Assembly (NCBI GenBank): GCA_023666645.1 | Contig: JAMPBP010000013.1 | Coordinates: forward strand, 1-42,825 | Direction: 5' to 3' | Origin: Clostridiales bacterium | GTDB taxonomy: Bacteria > Bacteroidota > Bacteroidia > Bacteroidales > Muribaculaceae | Length of the DNA stretch: 42,825 nucleotides | Part shown: positions 1 to 9,002 of the stretch, piece after piece | Layout: the number at the start of each line of letters is the position of its first letter | Position numbering within the stretch: position 1 is the stretch's first letter | Position numbers and translations under genes: made by a program | Notes under the pieces: generated by a model | Seen by the model: the letters and a program-made list of their open reading frames with translations, nothing else | Databases searched by the model: none | What the model was told of the DNA's origin: nothing

Positions 1-575
1 TCAGTGCCGACGGAAAGAATGTTCCGTGCACTGTTATCGAAGTAGGTCCTTGTGTTGTTACTCAGGTAAAGACAGTGGAGAAAGACGGCTATGCAGCCCT
101 TCAGCTTGGTTTCCAGGAAGAGAAGGAGAAGCACCTCACCAAGCCCGAGCTCGGCCACTTCAAGAAAGCCGGAGTAGAGCCCAAGCGCCACTTGGCCGAG
201 TTCCAAGGATTTGAAGGAGACTACAAGCTCGGTGACACCATCAGTGTCGACTTCTTCAACGACAACGACTTTGTCGACATTGTAGGTACCTCCAAGGGTA
301 AAGGTTTCCAAGGTGTTGTAAAACGTCATGGATTTGGTGGCGTAGGTCAGTCGACCCATGGTCAGCACAACCGCCTTCGTGCACCCGGTTCAATCGGTGC
401 ATGTTCTTACCCCGCAAAGGTGTTCAAGGGCATGCGTATGGCCGGTCAGACCGGTAATGAGCGCGTAACCGTACAAAACCTCAAGGTTGTAAAGGTTATC
501 CCCGAACATAACGTGATGATGATTAAGGGTTCTATACCCGGATGTAAAGGTTCAATCGTATTAATTGAGAAATAA
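1..575 (+). CDS. rplC: 50S ribosomal protein L3 (uL3), 5' end missing
   Basis: This is a core 23S rRNA-binding protein of the large subunit. Its long central loop reaches towards the peptidyl-transferase centre. The reading frame is already open at base 3, so about 190 residues are visible out of the usual 205 or so, and the start codon lies off the left edge. The loop is recognisable from the run [17 protein letters not shown] and the following [18 protein letters not shown]. Its TAA stop overlaps the ATG of rplD (TAATG), which implies translational coupling. It is the first visible gene of the S10 part of the superoperon. rpsJ should lie just upstream. Confidence 0.97.
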   Translation, partial: SADGKNVPCTVIEVGPCVVTQVKTVEKDGYAALQLGFQEEKEKHLTKPELGHFKKAGVEPKRHLAEFQGFEGDYKLGDTISVDFFNDNDFVDIVGTSKGKGFQGVVKRHGFGGVGQSTHGQHNRLRAPGSIGACSYPAKVFKGMRMAGQTGNERVTVQNLKVVKVIPEHNVMMIKGSIPGCKGSIVLIEK

Positions 576-1195
576 TGGAACTCGCAATATACAATATTAA
601 AGGAGAAGATACCGGCCGCAAGGCTGTGTTGAACGATGAGATATTTGCCATCGACCCCAACGAGCACGCCATTTATCTCGATGTAAAGCAGTACCTCGCC
701 AACCAGCGTCAGGGCACACACAAGTCGAAAGAGCGTAGCGAAGTTTCAGGTTCAACCCGTAAGCTTCACAAGCAGAAGGGTGGCGGCGGCAGCCGTATCG
801 GTGATATCAATTCACCTGTTCTTGTAGGTGGTGGCCGTGTATTCGGTCCCCGTCCCCGTGACTACCGTTTCAAGCTCAACAAGAAACTCAAGCAGCTCGC
901 TCGTCGTTCAGCTCTTGCCTTGAAAGCTCAGGAAAACCAGATTGTAGTAGTCGAAGACTTTACATTTGACGCACCGAAGACTAAAAATTATATAAATTTT
1001 GCAAAAAATCTTAAAGTCGACGGTTTAAAGACTCTGTTGGTTTTAGCAGGTCAAGATAAAAACGTATATTTGTCATCGCGAAATGTTCCGAACACCTCTG
1101 TCATGGCAGCCGGTGATCTGAACACATATGCTGTGATGAATAACAAAGCCCTTCTCGTTACCGAGAGTGGCCTTGAAGTCATTAATAAACTTTAA
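575..1195 (+). CDS. rplD: 50S ribosomal protein L4 (uL4)
   Basis: L4 is a 23S rRNA assembly protein whose extended loop lines the nascent-peptide exit tunnel. The 206-residue length is typical. The tunnel loop is the basic, glycine-rich stretch at about residues 48-92 ([20 protein letters not shown], then [13 protein letters not shown]). The start codon overlaps the rplC stop. In E. coli L4 represses its own operon, but the leader where that would act lies outside this window. Bases 980-1100 are noticeably more AT-rich than the flanking coding sequence. Confidence 0.97.
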   Translation: MELAIYNIKGEDTGRKAVLNDEIFAIDPNEHAIYLDVKQYLANQRQGTHKSKERSEVSGSTRKLHKQKGGGGSRIGDINSPVLVGGGRVFGPRPRDYRFKLNKKLKQLARRSALALKAQENQIVVVEDFTFDAPKTKNYINFAKNLKVDGLKTLLVLAGQDKNVYLSSRNVPNTSVMAAGDLNTYAVMNNKALLVTESGLEVINKL

Positions 1196-1221
1196 ACCAG
1201 CACAGGAAAGGAAAACTAACA

Positions 1222-1512
1222 ATGGATATCACAATACAGCCCATCGTTACCGAGAAAGCAACCAAGCTCACCGACAAGCTCAACCGCTACACCTTCCGTG
1301 TTTCGGGTGACGCCAACAAGTACCAGATCAAGGCGCTTGTTGAGCAGCTCTACGGGGTTAAGGTTGTTAATGTAAACACAGCAGTAGTACGTGGCAAGAA
1401 CAAGTCGCGTTACACCAAGAGTGGCTTGCTCCGTGGCAAGACCAATGGTTACAAGAAGGCCTTCATCACAGTAGGTGAGGGTCAGACAATAGACCTCTAT
1501 AGCAATATTTAA
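1222..1512 (+). CDS. rplW: 50S ribosomal protein L23 (uL23)
   Basis: L23 sits beside the tunnel exit of the large subunit, where trigger factor and the signal recognition particle dock. The 96 residues show the family signature [12 protein letters not shown] near the N-terminus and [20 protein letters not shown] at about residues 31-50. The gap to rplD is 26 nt and A-rich, with no Shine-Dalgarno motif. It lies within the S10 cluster. Confidence 0.97.
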   Translation: MDITIQPIVTEKATKLTDKLNRYTFRVSGDANKYQIKALVEQLYGVKVVNVNTAVVRGKNKSRYTKSGLLRGKTNGYKKAFITVGEGQTIDLYSNI

Positions 1513-1517
1513 ATAAA

Positions 1518-2345
1518 ATGGCAGTAAGAAAATTCAAGCCCACAACACCGGGGCAAAGACACAAGATTATAGGCGTATTTAAAGGTACGATCACTGCTAC
1601 CACGCCTGAGAAATCTCTTACAGTCGGTAAAAAAAGCACCGGCGGCCGTAATGCCGAAGGTCATCTCACCACCCGCTACCTTGGTGGTGGACACAAACGC
1701 AAATACCGTATCATAGACTTTAAGAGAAACAAAGACGGTGTACCCGCAGTAGTAAAGTCGATCGAGTATGATCCCAACCGTTCAGCTCACATCGCCCTGC
1801 TTTACTATGTAGACGGAGCAAAAGCTTATATCATTGCACCCAACGGCTTAGAAGTAGGCATGAAGGTTGTGAGCGGTCCCGACGCAGCTCCCGAGGTAGG
1901 CAACGCCCTCCCCTTGAGCAAAATTCCCGTAGGTACCGTAATCCACAACATCGAGCTTCGTCCCGGCCAGGGAGCCTTTATGGCACGTTCGGCCGGCACA
2001 TTCGCTCAGTTGACTTCGAGAGAAGGTGACTATGCCATTATCAAATTACCTTCGGGTGAGACCCGCAAAGTTCTCGCAGCATGCAAGGCAACCATCGGTG
2101 TGGTAGGCAACAGCGAGCACTCACTGGAGAGCTCGGGCAAGGCCGGCCGTTCACGTTGGCTCGGACGTCGTCCCCACAACCGTGGTGTTGTCATGAACCC
2201 TGTCGATCACCCCATGGGTGGTGGCGAAGGTCGTCAGTCAGGTGGACATCCCCGTTCACGCAAGGGTCTGTATGCGAAAGGTCTCAAGACACGCTCGCCC
2301 AAGAAGAGCTCGTCGAAGTACATTATCGATCGTAGAAAAAAGTAA
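1518..2345 (+). CDS. rplB: 50S ribosomal protein L2 (uL2)
   Basis: L2 is a large 23S rRNA-binding protein needed for subunit association and peptidyl-transferase activity. The 275-residue length is standard. The conserved C-terminal loop reads [14 protein letters not shown]. It keeps the Asp-His pair next to the catalytic centre, and has Met where the E. coli protein has a second His. From memory, that substitution is normal in Bacteroidota. The C-terminus is the usual basic tail. The gene starts 5 nt after rplW. Confidence 0.98.
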   Translation: MAVRKFKPTTPGQRHKIIGVFKGTITATTPEKSLTVGKKSTGGRNAEGHLTTRYLGGGHKRKYRIIDFKRNKDGVPAVVKSIEYDPNRSAHIALLYYVDGAKAYIIAPNGLEVGMKVVSGPDAAPEVGNALPLSKIPVGTVIHNIELRPGQGAFMARSAGTFAQLTSREGDYAIIKLPSGETRKVLAACKATIGVVGNSEHSLESSGKAGRSRWLGRRPHNRGVVMNPVDHPMGGGEGRQSGGHPRSRKGLYAKGLKTRSPKKSSSKYIIDRRKK

Positions 2346-2365
2346 TCTGATAAAGACATTTAATT

Positions 2366-2635
2366 ATGAGTCGTTCATTAAAAAAAGGCCCATTTATCAG
2401 CGTGAAGCTGGAAAAGAAAGTCTCGGCAATGGAAGAGAGTGGCAAGAAGCAGGTTATCAAGACCTGGAGCCGCGCATCTATGATTGCGCCTGAATTTGTG
2501 GGACACACTTTTGCAGTTCATAACGGTAACAAGTTTATTCCTGTTTACGTAACCGAGAACATGGTAGGTCACAAGCTTGGTGAGTTCGCTCCCACACGTA
2601 CATTCCGTGGTCATGGTGGTAACAAGAAAAAATAA
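2366..2635 (+). CDS. rpsS: 30S ribosomal protein S19 (uS19)
   Basis: S19 binds the head of the small subunit, forms a complex with S13 and contacts A-site tRNA. The 89-residue protein carries the family run RSLKKGPFI at the N-terminus, the core [20 protein letters not shown] and the [12 protein letters not shown] motif. It lies between rplB and rplV as in nearly all bacteria. Confidence 0.98.
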   Translation: MSRSLKKGPFISVKLEKKVSAMEESGKKQVIKTWSRASMIAPEFVGHTFAVHNGNKFIPVYVTENMVGHKLGEFAPTRTFRGHGGNKKK

Positions 2636-2684
2636 TTGAGGCCCTGTTTATAAATAATTTTGATAATAAAAGAATTAAGATAAA

Positions 2685-3098
2685 ATGGGTGTAAGAAAAA
2701 GAAATTCAGCCGATGCAAGGAAAGCTGAGCTTAAGAACATCGCGTTTGCAAAGCTCACCAATGTTCCCACATCGCCCCGTAAAATGCGTCTCGTTGCCGA
2801 CCTCGTGCGTGGCAAGGAGGTAAATCGCGCGCTCGGTATCCTCAAGTTCTCCAATAAGGAGGCCGCTGCACGTGTAGAGAAGCTCCTGCGTTCGGCCATT
2901 GCCAACTGGGAGGCTAAGAATGAGAGAAAAGCCGAGGACGGCGAGCTCTACATCAGCACAATATTCGTGAACTGTGCACCGATGTTGAAGCGTCTGCGCA
3001 CAGCTCCTCAGGGCCGTGGTTACCGCATACGCAAGCGTTCCAACCACGTTACATTGATTGTAGATACTATCGCTAATAACACTAAAGAGTCTAAGTAA
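2685..3098 (+). CDS. rplV: 50S ribosomal protein L22 (uL22)
   Basis: L22 contacts all 23S domains, and its beta-hairpin helps form the constriction of the exit tunnel. The protein is 137 residues, longer than the 110 of E. coli because of a Bacteroidota-type N-terminal extension and an insert around residues 75-90. The family signatures [15 protein letters not shown] and [17 protein letters not shown] are clear. The 49-nt AT-rich gap after rpsS shows no promoter box. Confidence 0.97.
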   Translation: MGVRKRNSADARKAELKNIAFAKLTNVPTSPRKMRLVADLVRGKEVNRALGILKFSNKEAAARVEKLLRSAIANWEAKNERKAEDGELYISTIFVNCAPMLKRLRTAPQGRGYRIRKRSNHVTLIVDTIANNTKESK

Positions 3099-3101
3099 GA
3101 A

Positions 3102-3839
3102 ATGGGACAGAAAGTTAATCCGGTCAGCAACCGTTTAGGCGTAATACGTGGTTGGGATTCCAACTGGTATGGAGGAAAGAAGTACGGAGAGACCCTGTTG
3201 GAGGACTCAAAGTTGCGTAAGTATCTTAATGTGCGTCTTGCCAAGTGCAGCGTATCACGCATTGTAATCGAGCGCACATTGAAGCTTGTTACAATCACCG
3301 TTTGCACATCGCGTCCCGGCCTCATCATTGGCAAGGGTGGCTCGGAGGTCGACAAGCTCAAAGAGGAGCTCAAGAAGATCACCGACAAGGATGTACAGAT
3401 CAATATCTATGAGGTTAAGCGTCCCGAGCTTGATGCCGTAATCGTAGCAACCAACATCGCACGTCAGGTAGAGGGCAAGATTGCCTATCGCCGTGCCATC
3501 AAGATGGCTATCGCATCGACCATGCGTGCCGGTGCCGAGGGTATCAAGGTACAGATCTCAGGTCGTCTCAATGGTGCTGAAATCGCACGTAGCGAGATGT
3601 TCAAGGAGGGTCGCACTCCCCTGCACACACTCCGTGCCGATATTGATTATGCACTCGTCGAGGCTCACACCAAGGTTGGTGTGCTGGGTGTTAAGGTTTG
3701 GATATGCCGTGGTGAGGTTTACGGCAAGCGTGACCTCGCTCCCCAGTTTGCCAACAATACCAAGGAGACACGTGCTCCCCGAGGTGGAGAAGGATTCCGT
3801 CGCGGCGGTTTTCGCAAGAACAATAACAACAACCGTTAA
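3102..3839 (+). CDS. rpsC: 30S ribosomal protein S3 (uS3)
   Basis: S3 forms part of the mRNA entry tunnel of the small subunit. The N-terminal half holds a KH domain with its GxxG loop in [16 protein letters not shown] (about residues 71-86). The C-terminal S3 domain includes [19 protein letters not shown]. The last 25 or so residues form a low-complexity Arg/Gly/Asn tail, probably disordered. The gene starts 3 nt after rplV. 245 residues is normal for the group. Confidence 0.98.
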   Translation: MGQKVNPVSNRLGVIRGWDSNWYGGKKYGETLLEDSKLRKYLNVRLAKCSVSRIVIERTLKLVTITVCTSRPGLIIGKGGSEVDKLKEELKKITDKDVQINIYEVKRPELDAVIVATNIARQVEGKIAYRRAIKMAIASTMRAGAEGIKVQISGRLNGAEIARSEMFKEGRTPLHTLRADIDYALVEAHTKVGVLGVKVWICRGEVYGKRDLAPQFANNTKETRAPRGGEGFRRGGFRKNNNNNR

Positions 3840-3859
3840 CCATTAATTGAAACACCACA

Positions 3860-4291
3860 ATGTTACAACCGAAAAAAACTAAATTTCGTCGTCAGCAAAA
3901 GGGTCGCATGAAGGGCAATGCTCAGCGTGGCAACCAGCTGGCCTTCGGTTCGTTTGGCATCAAGACCTTGGAATCAAAATGGATTACCGGTCGTCAAATC
4001 GAAGCCGCCCGTGTAGCTGTGACACGTTATATGCAGCGTCAGGGACAAATCTGGATCCGCATCTTCCCTGATAAGCCCATCACAAAGAAGCCTGCCGAGG
4101 TACGTATGGGTAAAGGTAAAGGTTCACCCGAAGGCTTTGTAGCCCCTGTGACTCCCGGTCGCATGATTATCGAGGTCGAGGGCGTAAGCTATGAGATAGC
4201 AAAGGAGGCACTGCGTCTGGCTGCCCAGAAACTGCCTGTGACCACCAAGTTTGTCGTACGTCGCGACTATGACCCCACTCAAAACGTGTAA
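3860..4291 (+). CDS. rplP: 50S ribosomal protein L16 (uL16)
   Basis: L16 is a late-assembling 50S protein next to the A-site tRNA elbow. The 143 residues match the family length. The signatures are the basic N-terminus ([12 protein letters not shown]), [20 protein letters not shown] and [15 protein letters not shown]. It lies between rpsC and rpmC with a 20-nt upstream gap and is probably co-translated with rpmC 6 nt downstream. Confidence 0.98.
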   Translation: MLQPKKTKFRRQQKGRMKGNAQRGNQLAFGSFGIKTLESKWITGRQIEAARVAVTRYMQRQGQIWIRIFPDKPITKKPAEVRMGKGKGSPEGFVAPVTPGRMIIEVEGVSYEIAKEALRLAAQKLPVTTKFVVRRDYDPTQNV

Positions 4292-4297
4292 ACCGCT

Positions 4298-4495
4298 ATG
4301 AAGAAAGAAGAAATCAAGGAGATGAGCACGGGCGACTTGAAGGAGCGCCTTGCTGAGATGGAGAAGGCTTACATGCAGCAGAAAGCCAATCACGCAGTTA
4401 CCCCGCTTGAGAATCCAGCCAAGATTACACTGGACCGCAAGATGATAGCACGCGTGAAGACAGAGTTGCGTCAACGCGAACTAAATAATAAATAA
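4298..4495 (+). CDS. rpmC: 50S ribosomal protein L29 (uL29)
   Basis: L29 is a small two-helix protein near the tunnel exit, next to L23. The 65-residue length fits. The N-terminal helix [19 protein letters not shown] and the terminal [20 protein letters not shown] are characteristic. It sits in the standard rplP-rpmC-rpsQ order. Confidence 0.96.
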   Translation: MKKEEIKEMSTGDLKERLAEMEKAYMQQKANHAVTPLENPAKITLDRKMIARVKTELRQRELNNK

Positions 4496-4506
4496 TCCCC
4501 AAGGAA

Positions 4507-4764
4507 ATGGAAAAGAGAAACTTAAGAAAAGAGCGCATTGGGGTTGTATCGAGCAACAAGGGTGACAAGACTATCACAGTCACCATTAAATGGAAGGAAA
4601 AACACCCCATTTATGGTAAGTTTGTGAACAAGTCAAAGAAGTATCACGCCCACGATGAGAATAATGAGTGCAGCGTTGGCGATACAGTACGCCTGATGGA
4701 GACCCGTCCCTTGAGCAAGACCAAGAGATGGCGTTTAGTTGAAATCATTGAAAAAGTAAAATAA
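4507..4764 (+). CDS. rpsQ: 30S ribosomal protein S17 (uS17)
   Basis: S17 is a primary 16S rRNA-binding protein with an OB fold. The 85 residues include the family pattern [35 protein letters not shown] and the C-terminal [17 protein letters not shown]. It follows rpmC by 11 nt and precedes rplN by 3 nt. Confidence 0.97.
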   Translation: MEKRNLRKERIGVVSSNKGDKTITVTIKWKEKHPIYGKFVNKSKKYHAHDENNECSVGDTVRLMETRPLSKTKRWRLVEIIEKVK

Positions 4765-4767
4765 GAT

Positions 4768-5133
4768 ATGATACAGACCGAATCACGTTTAACCGTAGCC
4801 GACAACAGTGGCGCAAAGGAGGCATTATGCATCCATGTTCTTGGCGGCACCGGTCGCCGTTATGCCTCAGTAGGCGACATTATCGTTGTATCAGTGAAGA
4901 GTGTCATTCCTTCATCTGACGTAAAGAAGGGCACTGTATCGAAGGCCGTTGTAGTGCGCACAAAGAAAGAGATACGTCGTCCCGACGGTTCTTACATACG
5001 CTTTGATGACAATGCGTGCGTGCTGCTCAACAATGCAGGTGAGTTGCGCGGAACCCGTATCTTCGGCCCCGTAGCACGTGAGCTTCGTGCCACCAACATG
5101 AAGATTGTTTCACTGGCCCCCGAGGTACTTTAA
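4768..5133 (+). CDS. rplN: 50S ribosomal protein L14 (uL14)
   Basis: L14 is a five-stranded barrel at the 50S-30S interface, where it contacts 16S helix 14. The 121 residues begin with [19 protein letters not shown] and end with [11 protein letters not shown], both family signatures. It opens the spc-type part of the cluster, but no promoter or terminator separates it from rpsQ, so the transcript is presumably continuous. Confidence 0.98.
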   Translation: MIQTESRLTVADNSGAKEALCIHVLGGTGRRYASVGDIIVVSVKSVIPSSDVKKGTVSKAVVVRTKKEIRRPDGSYIRFDDNACVLLNNAGELRGTRIFGPVARELRATNMKIVSLAPEVL

Positions 5134-5161
5134 ATTAAATAAAGAAACATAGAAACCCAAA

Positions 5162-5482
5162 ATGAGCAAACTACACATAAAAAAGGGTGATACCGTTTAT
5201 GTTCTTGCCGGCGAGGATCGCGGCAAGACCGGTCGCGTGCTGTCAGTGCTCGCTACCAAGGGTCGTGCTATTGTTGAAGGTGTGAACATCGTCAGCAAGA
5301 GCTGCAAGCCCAGCGCCAAGCATCCCCAGGGAGGCATCATAAAGATGGAGGCTCCCATTCACATTTCAAATCTCAGCCTTATCGATCCCAAGAGCGGCAA
5401 ACCCACCCGTGTGGGCACACGCAAGAACGACAAGGGTGTGACAGTACGTTATTCTAAAAAATCAGGAGAGGAGATTAAGTAA
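5162..5482 (+). CDS. rplX: 50S ribosomal protein L24 (uL24)
   Basis: L24 is an assembly initiator that binds the 5' part of 23S rRNA. A KOW motif is visible at the N-terminus ([20 protein letters not shown], about residues 7-26). A second conserved part reads [20 protein letters not shown]. It has 106 residues. Its TAA stop overlaps the ATG of rplE (TAATG), the second such coupling in this cluster. Confidence 0.97.
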   Translation: MSKLHIKKGDTVYVLAGEDRGKTGRVLSVLATKGRAIVEGVNIVSKSCKPSAKHPQGGIIKMEAPIHISNLSLIDPKSGKPTRVGTRKNDKGVTVRYSKKSGEEIK

Positions 5483-6030
5483 TGAGCACAACAACTCTGA
5501 AAAAGGACTATCAGGAGCGCATTGTTCCTGCCCTGACCAAGGAATTCAACTATACTACTGTCATGCAGGTACCCCGCCTCGAGAAGATTGTTATCAACCA
5601 GGGCTTGGGCGAGGCAACACAGGACAAGAAGATCATCGAGACAGCAATCAACGAGCTCACGGCGATCACCGGCCAGAAAGCAGTTCCTACACTGTCGCGC
5701 AAGGATATCTCAAACTTCAAGGTACGTAAAAAGATGCCTATCGGTGTACGTGTGACACTTCGTCGTGAGCGCATGTACGAGTTCCTGGAGCGTCTGATAC
5801 GTGTGGCATTGCCCCGTATCCGTGACTTCAAGGGCATCGAGGGCAAGCTCGATGGTCGTGGTAACTATACATTAGGTATCACCGAGCAGATTATCTTCCC
5901 TGAGATCAACATTGACAACATCAGCAAGCTCCTGGGCATGAACATCACCTTCGTCACCACGGCTAATACCGACGAGGAGGGTTTTGCACTGCTCAAACAG
6001 TTTGGCTTACCGTTTAAGAACGCAAAATAA
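5482..6030 (+). CDS. rplE: 50S ribosomal protein L5 (uL5)
   Basis: L5 binds 5S rRNA and the P-site tRNA side of the central protuberance. The 182-residue protein shows the signatures [37 protein letters not shown] and the run [20 protein letters not shown]. The start overlaps the rplX stop. In E. coli the S8 repressor site is at the start of this gene. I saw no obvious equivalent fold here. Confidence 0.98.
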   Translation: MSTTTLKKDYQERIVPALTKEFNYTTVMQVPRLEKIVINQGLGEATQDKKIIETAINELTAITGQKAVPTLSRKDISNFKVRKKMPIGVRVTLRRERMYEFLERLIRVALPRIRDFKGIEGKLDGRGNYTLGITEQIIFPEINIDNISKLLGMNITFVTTANTDEEGFALLKQFGLPFKNAK

Positions 6031-6044
6031 AGCAAGACAGTCCT

Positions 6045-6356
6045 ATGGCAAAAGAATCAATGAAAGCCCGCGAGGTAAAGCGTGCGAAGCTGGTAGCAAA
6101 GTATGCCGCTAAGCGCGCTGAACTGAAAAAGATTGTAAACTCGGGTGTAAACGAGGAGAACCGCTACGAGGCCTTCCAGGCCGCACAGGCTCTTCAGAAG
6201 CTTCCCAAGAACAGCAATCCCATTCGTGTTCACAACCGTTGCAGCATCACAGGCCGTCCCAAAGGATACATTCGCCAGTTTGGCATTTCCCGTATCCAGT
6301 TCCGTGAGATGGCATCGGCCGGTCTTATCCCCGGTGTGAAGAAGGCAAGCTGGTAA
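6045..6356 (+). CDS. rpsN: 30S ribosomal protein S14 (uS14), zinc-free long form
   Basis: S14 completes the head of the small subunit. At 103 residues this is the long form. The C-terminal motif reads [16 protein letters not shown], with one cysteine and without the CxxC...CxxC zinc site of the short form, so it should not need zinc. The ending [21 protein letters not shown]-type run (last 21 residues) is conserved. A 123-nt gap with hairpins separates it from rpsH. Confidence 0.97.
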   Translation: MAKESMKAREVKRAKLVAKYAAKRAELKKIVNSGVNEENRYEAFQAAQALQKLPKNSNPIRVHNRCSITGRPKGYIRQFGISRIQFREMASAGLIPGVKKASW

Positions 6357-6479
6357 ATCACTCTGTACTGCTACCATCGTCAAGCTCAATTGAGCGTCAA
6401 CACAGCAACCAAACAAAGAATAAACAGAGAGAATTAAATATTGTTGGGATATTCCCAATCAATTTAAACCTTACTAACA
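6357..6479 (+). other. Structured rpsN-rpsH intergenic region
   Basis: This is the longest gap inside the spc part of the cluster. It contains a perfect 12-nt palindrome GCTCAATTGAGC (6384-6395). It also contains a hairpin at 6440-6463 with stem TTGGGA/TCCCAA, loop TAT, and an outer ATTG/CAAT extension closed over single-nt bulges. No TAnnTTTG promoter box is seen. An mRNA element regulating rpsH and downstream genes (for example by S8) is possible but not shown. Confidence 0.45.
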
Positions 6480-6878
6480 ATGACAGATCCTATAGCAGAT
6501 TATCTTACAAGATTGAGGAATGCTATCAAAGCCAACCACCGTGTTGTTGAGATTCCCGCCTCAAACTTGAAGAAAGAAATCACTAAGATTCTTTTTGAAC
6601 AAGGCTATATACTTAACTATAAGTTTATAGAGGGTGAGACCCCCGCAGGCGTTATCAAAATAGCGCTCAAGTATGATCCCGTGGATCGCGTAAACGCCAT
6701 CAAGAATTTGAAGCGTGTATCGCGTCCGGGTCTTCGTCAGTACACCGGCTACAAAGACATGCCCCGTGTATTGAACGGACTCGGTATCGCCATCCTGTCG
6801 ACATCAAAGGGAGTAATGACCAACAAGAAAGCTGCCGAGCTGAAGATCGGTGGTGAGGTATTGTGTTATGTTTACTAA
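6480..6878 (+). CDS. rpsH: 30S ribosomal protein S8 (uS8)
   Basis: S8 is a primary binder of the central domain of 16S rRNA, and in E. coli it represses the spc operon. The 132-residue protein begins with the family run TDPIADYLTRLRNAIKANH and has the C-terminal GLGIAILSTSKGVMTNKKA and GGEVLCYVY. It follows an unusually long structured gap. Confidence 0.98.
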   Translation: MTDPIADYLTRLRNAIKANHRVVEIPASNLKKEITKILFEQGYILNYKFIEGETPAGVIKIALKYDPVDRVNAIKNLKRVSRPGLRQYTGYKDMPRVLNGLGIAILSTSKGVMTNKKAAELKIGGEVLCYVY

Positions 6879-6900
6879 TTAAAGATTGGAGGAAATAACA

Positions 6901-7455
6901 ATGTCAAGAATAGGAAAAGCCCCCATCGAGATTCCCGCAGGTGTCACAGTCAAGGTTGACAACAACACTGTAACAGTAAAGGGCCCCAAGGGAGAACTGA
7001 CACAGACAGTAAACCCCGACCTTACCGTCAAGGTTGAGGATAACCATGTAGTAATAACCCGTCCCAGCGACGACCGCGAGCATCGTGCCCAGCACGGTCT
7101 CTATCGTGCTCTTATCCACAACATGGTAGTAGGAGTATCGACAGGTTACCGTAAGGAGATGGAGCTTGTAGGTGTAGGTTACCGTGCCACAGCAACCGGA
7201 CAGGTTCTGGAGCTGGCACTCGGTTTCTCACATGCCATCTACATCAAGCTCCCCAACGAGGTTAAGGTAGAAGCCAAGACCGAGCGTAACAAGAACCCGC
7301 TCATCATCCTGGAAAGCGACGACAAGCAGCTTCTCGGTCAGGTTTGCGCCAAGATACGCTCACTGCGCAAGCCCGAGCCTTACAAGGGTAAAGGTATTAA
7401 GTTTGTCGGCGAGGTTATTCGTCGCAAGTCTGGTAAATCGGCTGGTGCCAAATAA
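6901..7455 (+). CDS. rplF: 50S ribosomal protein L6 (uL6)
   Basis: L6 has two similar RNA-binding domains and sits near the GTPase-factor site. The ATG at 6901 gives MSRIGKAPIEIP, the usual family start. An in-frame TTG at 6886 would add five residues, but it overlaps the Shine-Dalgarno-like GGAGG at 6888-6892, so I prefer 6901. This leaves 184 residues. The C-terminal signature KPEPYKGKGIKF is present. Such a clear GGAGG is unusual among the starts in this window. Confidence 0.97.
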   Translation: MSRIGKAPIEIPAGVTVKVDNNTVTVKGPKGELTQTVNPDLTVKVEDNHVVITRPSDDREHRAQHGLYRALIHNMVVGVSTGYRKEMELVGVGYRATATGQVLELALGFSHAIYIKLPNEVKVEAKTERNKNPLIILESDDKQLLGQVCAKIRSLRKPEPYKGKGIKFVGEVIRRKSGKSAGAK

Positions 7456-7468
7456 AAATTAGTGAACT

Positions 7469-7810
7469 ATGTTAACCAAGATAGAACGCAGAAATAAGAT
7501 CAAGACCCGCATACGCGGTAAAATATCAGGTACCGCCGAGCGTCCCCGCATGACTGTCTTCCGCAGCAATAAGCAGATATACGTACAGCTCATCGACGAC
7601 CTGGCCGGCAAGACTCTTGTAGCAACCTCGTCCAAGGGAATTGAGGAAGGCACCAAGTGTGAGATTGCCGCCAAGGTAGGCGCCGCCATAGCCCAGAAGG
7701 CACAGGCAGCCGGCATCACTGAAGTAGTGTTTGACCGTAACGGATATCTTTTCCACGGTCGTGTTAAATCATTAGCCGACGCAGCTCGTGAGGGCGGTCT
7801 TAAATTTTAA
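7469..7810 (+). CDS. rplR: 50S ribosomal protein L18 (uL18)
   Basis: L18 helps attach 5S rRNA to the large subunit. It has 113 residues with the family features [20 protein letters not shown]-like N-terminal region (about residues 12-31 read [20 protein letters not shown]), [12 protein letters not shown], and the terminal [20 protein letters not shown]. Its neighbours are rplF, 13 nt upstream, and rpsE, 5 nt downstream. Confidence 0.97.
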   Translation: MLTKIERRNKIKTRIRGKISGTAERPRMTVFRSNKQIYVQLIDDLAGKTLVATSSKGIEEGTKCEIAAKVGAAIAQKAQAAGITEVVFDRNGYLFHGRVKSLADAAREGGLKF

Positions 7811-7815
7811 GCATC

Positions 7816-8334
7816 ATGGCAAAGAGAAATAACAGAGTAAAATCGACCAACGACATAGAGCTTAAGGATCGTCTTGTGGCCATCAACCGTGTAACCAAGG
7901 TTACCAAGGGAGGACGCACATTCACCTTTGCAGCCATCGTAGTAGTAGGTAACGAGAACGGTATCGTAGGCTGGGGTCTGGGAAAGGCCAATGAGGTCAC
8001 AGCTGCTATCGCCAAGGGCGTGGAAGCTGCCAAGAAGAATCTTATACAGGTTCCTGTACACAAGGGAACCATACCACACGAGCAGGTTGCCAAATTTGGC
8101 GGCTCTCGCATCATTCTCAAGCCCGCTTCGCACGGTACCGGTGTAAAGGCCGGTGGTGCTATGCGTGCCGTGCTCGAGAGTGTTGGTATCACCGACGTGC
8201 TTGCCAAGAGTAAGGGATCATCCAATCCCCACAACCTTGTGAAGGCTACCATTGCAGCGCTCGACGAGATGCGCTCGCCTGCAACAGTAGCCCAGAACCG
8301 CGGCATTTCGGTAGAACAAGTATTCAAAGGTTAA
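7816..8334 (+). CDS. rpsE: 30S ribosomal protein S5 (uS5)
   Basis: S5 acts at the mRNA entry channel and in decoding accuracy. The 172 residues show the N-terminal double-stranded-RNA-binding fold ([20 protein letters not shown], then [10 protein letters not shown]) and the C-terminal part [19 protein letters not shown]. It lies in the standard rplR-rpsE-rpmD order. Confidence 0.98.
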   Translation: MAKRNNRVKSTNDIELKDRLVAINRVTKVTKGGRTFTFAAIVVVGNENGIVGWGLGKANEVTAAIAKGVEAAKKNLIQVPVHKGTIPHEQVAKFGGSRIILKPASHGTGVKAGGAMRAVLESVGITDVLAKSKGSSNPHNLVKATIAALDEMRSPATVAQNRGISVEQVFKG

Positions 8335-8359
8335 ACCAACCCAAATCTACTGACACACC

Positions 8360-8539
8360 ATGGCACAGATAAAGATTAAGCAAATCAAGAGCCGTATCAA
8401 CTGTCCCGCGATACAGAAACGTACGCTTGACGCACTCGGCTTGAAGAAGATGAACCACACTGTAATCAAGGAGGACACTCCTTCAGTGATGGGAATGGTA
8501 ACAAAAGTAAGTCACCTCGTAGAGGTAACCAAAGCCTAA
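8360..8539 (+). CDS. rpmD: 50S ribosomal protein L30 (uL30)
   Basis: I found this 59-codon gene by translating the gap between rpsE and rplO. The ATG at 8360 gives MAQIKIKQIKSRINCPAIQK and the frame ends at TAA 8537-8539. The family pattern KIKQIKS...QKRTLDALGL and the C-terminal GMVTKVSHLVEV identify it as L30, a peripheral 50S protein that binds 23S and 5S regions. The length is normal. It starts 25 nt after rpsE and ends 11 nt before rplO. Confidence 0.96.
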   Translation: MAQIKIKQIKSRINCPAIQKRTLDALGLKKMNHTVIKEDTPSVMGMVTKVSHLVEVTKA

Positions 8540-8550
8540 AATAGAAGAAA

Positions 8551-8997
8551 ATGGATTTAAGCAACTTACAACCCGCAGTGGGCGCTACAAAGCGTTCTAC
8601 TCGCATAGGCCGCGGTCCCGGTTCGGGCAAGGGCGGGACATCAACTCGCGGTCACAAGGGCGCGAAGTCACGTTCAGGCTATAGCCGCAAGATAGGTTTT
8701 GAAGGTGGTCAGATGCCCCTTCAGCGCCGTCTTCCGAAGTTTGGTTTCAAGAACATCAACCGTGTTGAGTATAAGGCTGTAAATCTTGGTCAACTTGACT
8801 CTCTGGCCGAGGCTCAGAACCTTACAAAGATAGGCATCGAAGAAATGCGTCAGGCTGGCTTCATCGGAAAGAAGCAGCTCGTGAAGGTATTAGGAAACGG
8901 TGCGCTCAATCACAAGATCGATGTCGAGGCCAACGCTTTCTCGGCCAGCGCTGAGAAAGCAATCGTAGCCGCCGGTGGCACGGTCAATAAACTCTAA
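8551..8997 (+). CDS. rplO: 50S ribosomal protein L15 (uL15)
   Basis: L15 is a late-assembly 50S protein with a long glycine- and basic-rich N-terminal extension. Here that is RIGRGPGSGKGGTSTRGHKG at about residues 18-37. The next block is GFEGGQMPLQRRLPKFGFKN. It has 148 residues, and the secY start lies 5 nt downstream, the usual linkage of the spc operon to the translocon. Confidence 0.98.
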   Translation: MDLSNLQPAVGATKRSTRIGRGPGSGKGGTSTRGHKGAKSRSGYSRKIGFEGGQMPLQRRLPKFGFKNINRVEYKAVNLGQLDSLAEAQNLTKIGIEEMRQAGFIGKKQLVKVLGNGALNHKIDVEANAFSASAEKAIVAAGGTVNKL

Positions 8998-9002
8998 ACC
9001 CG

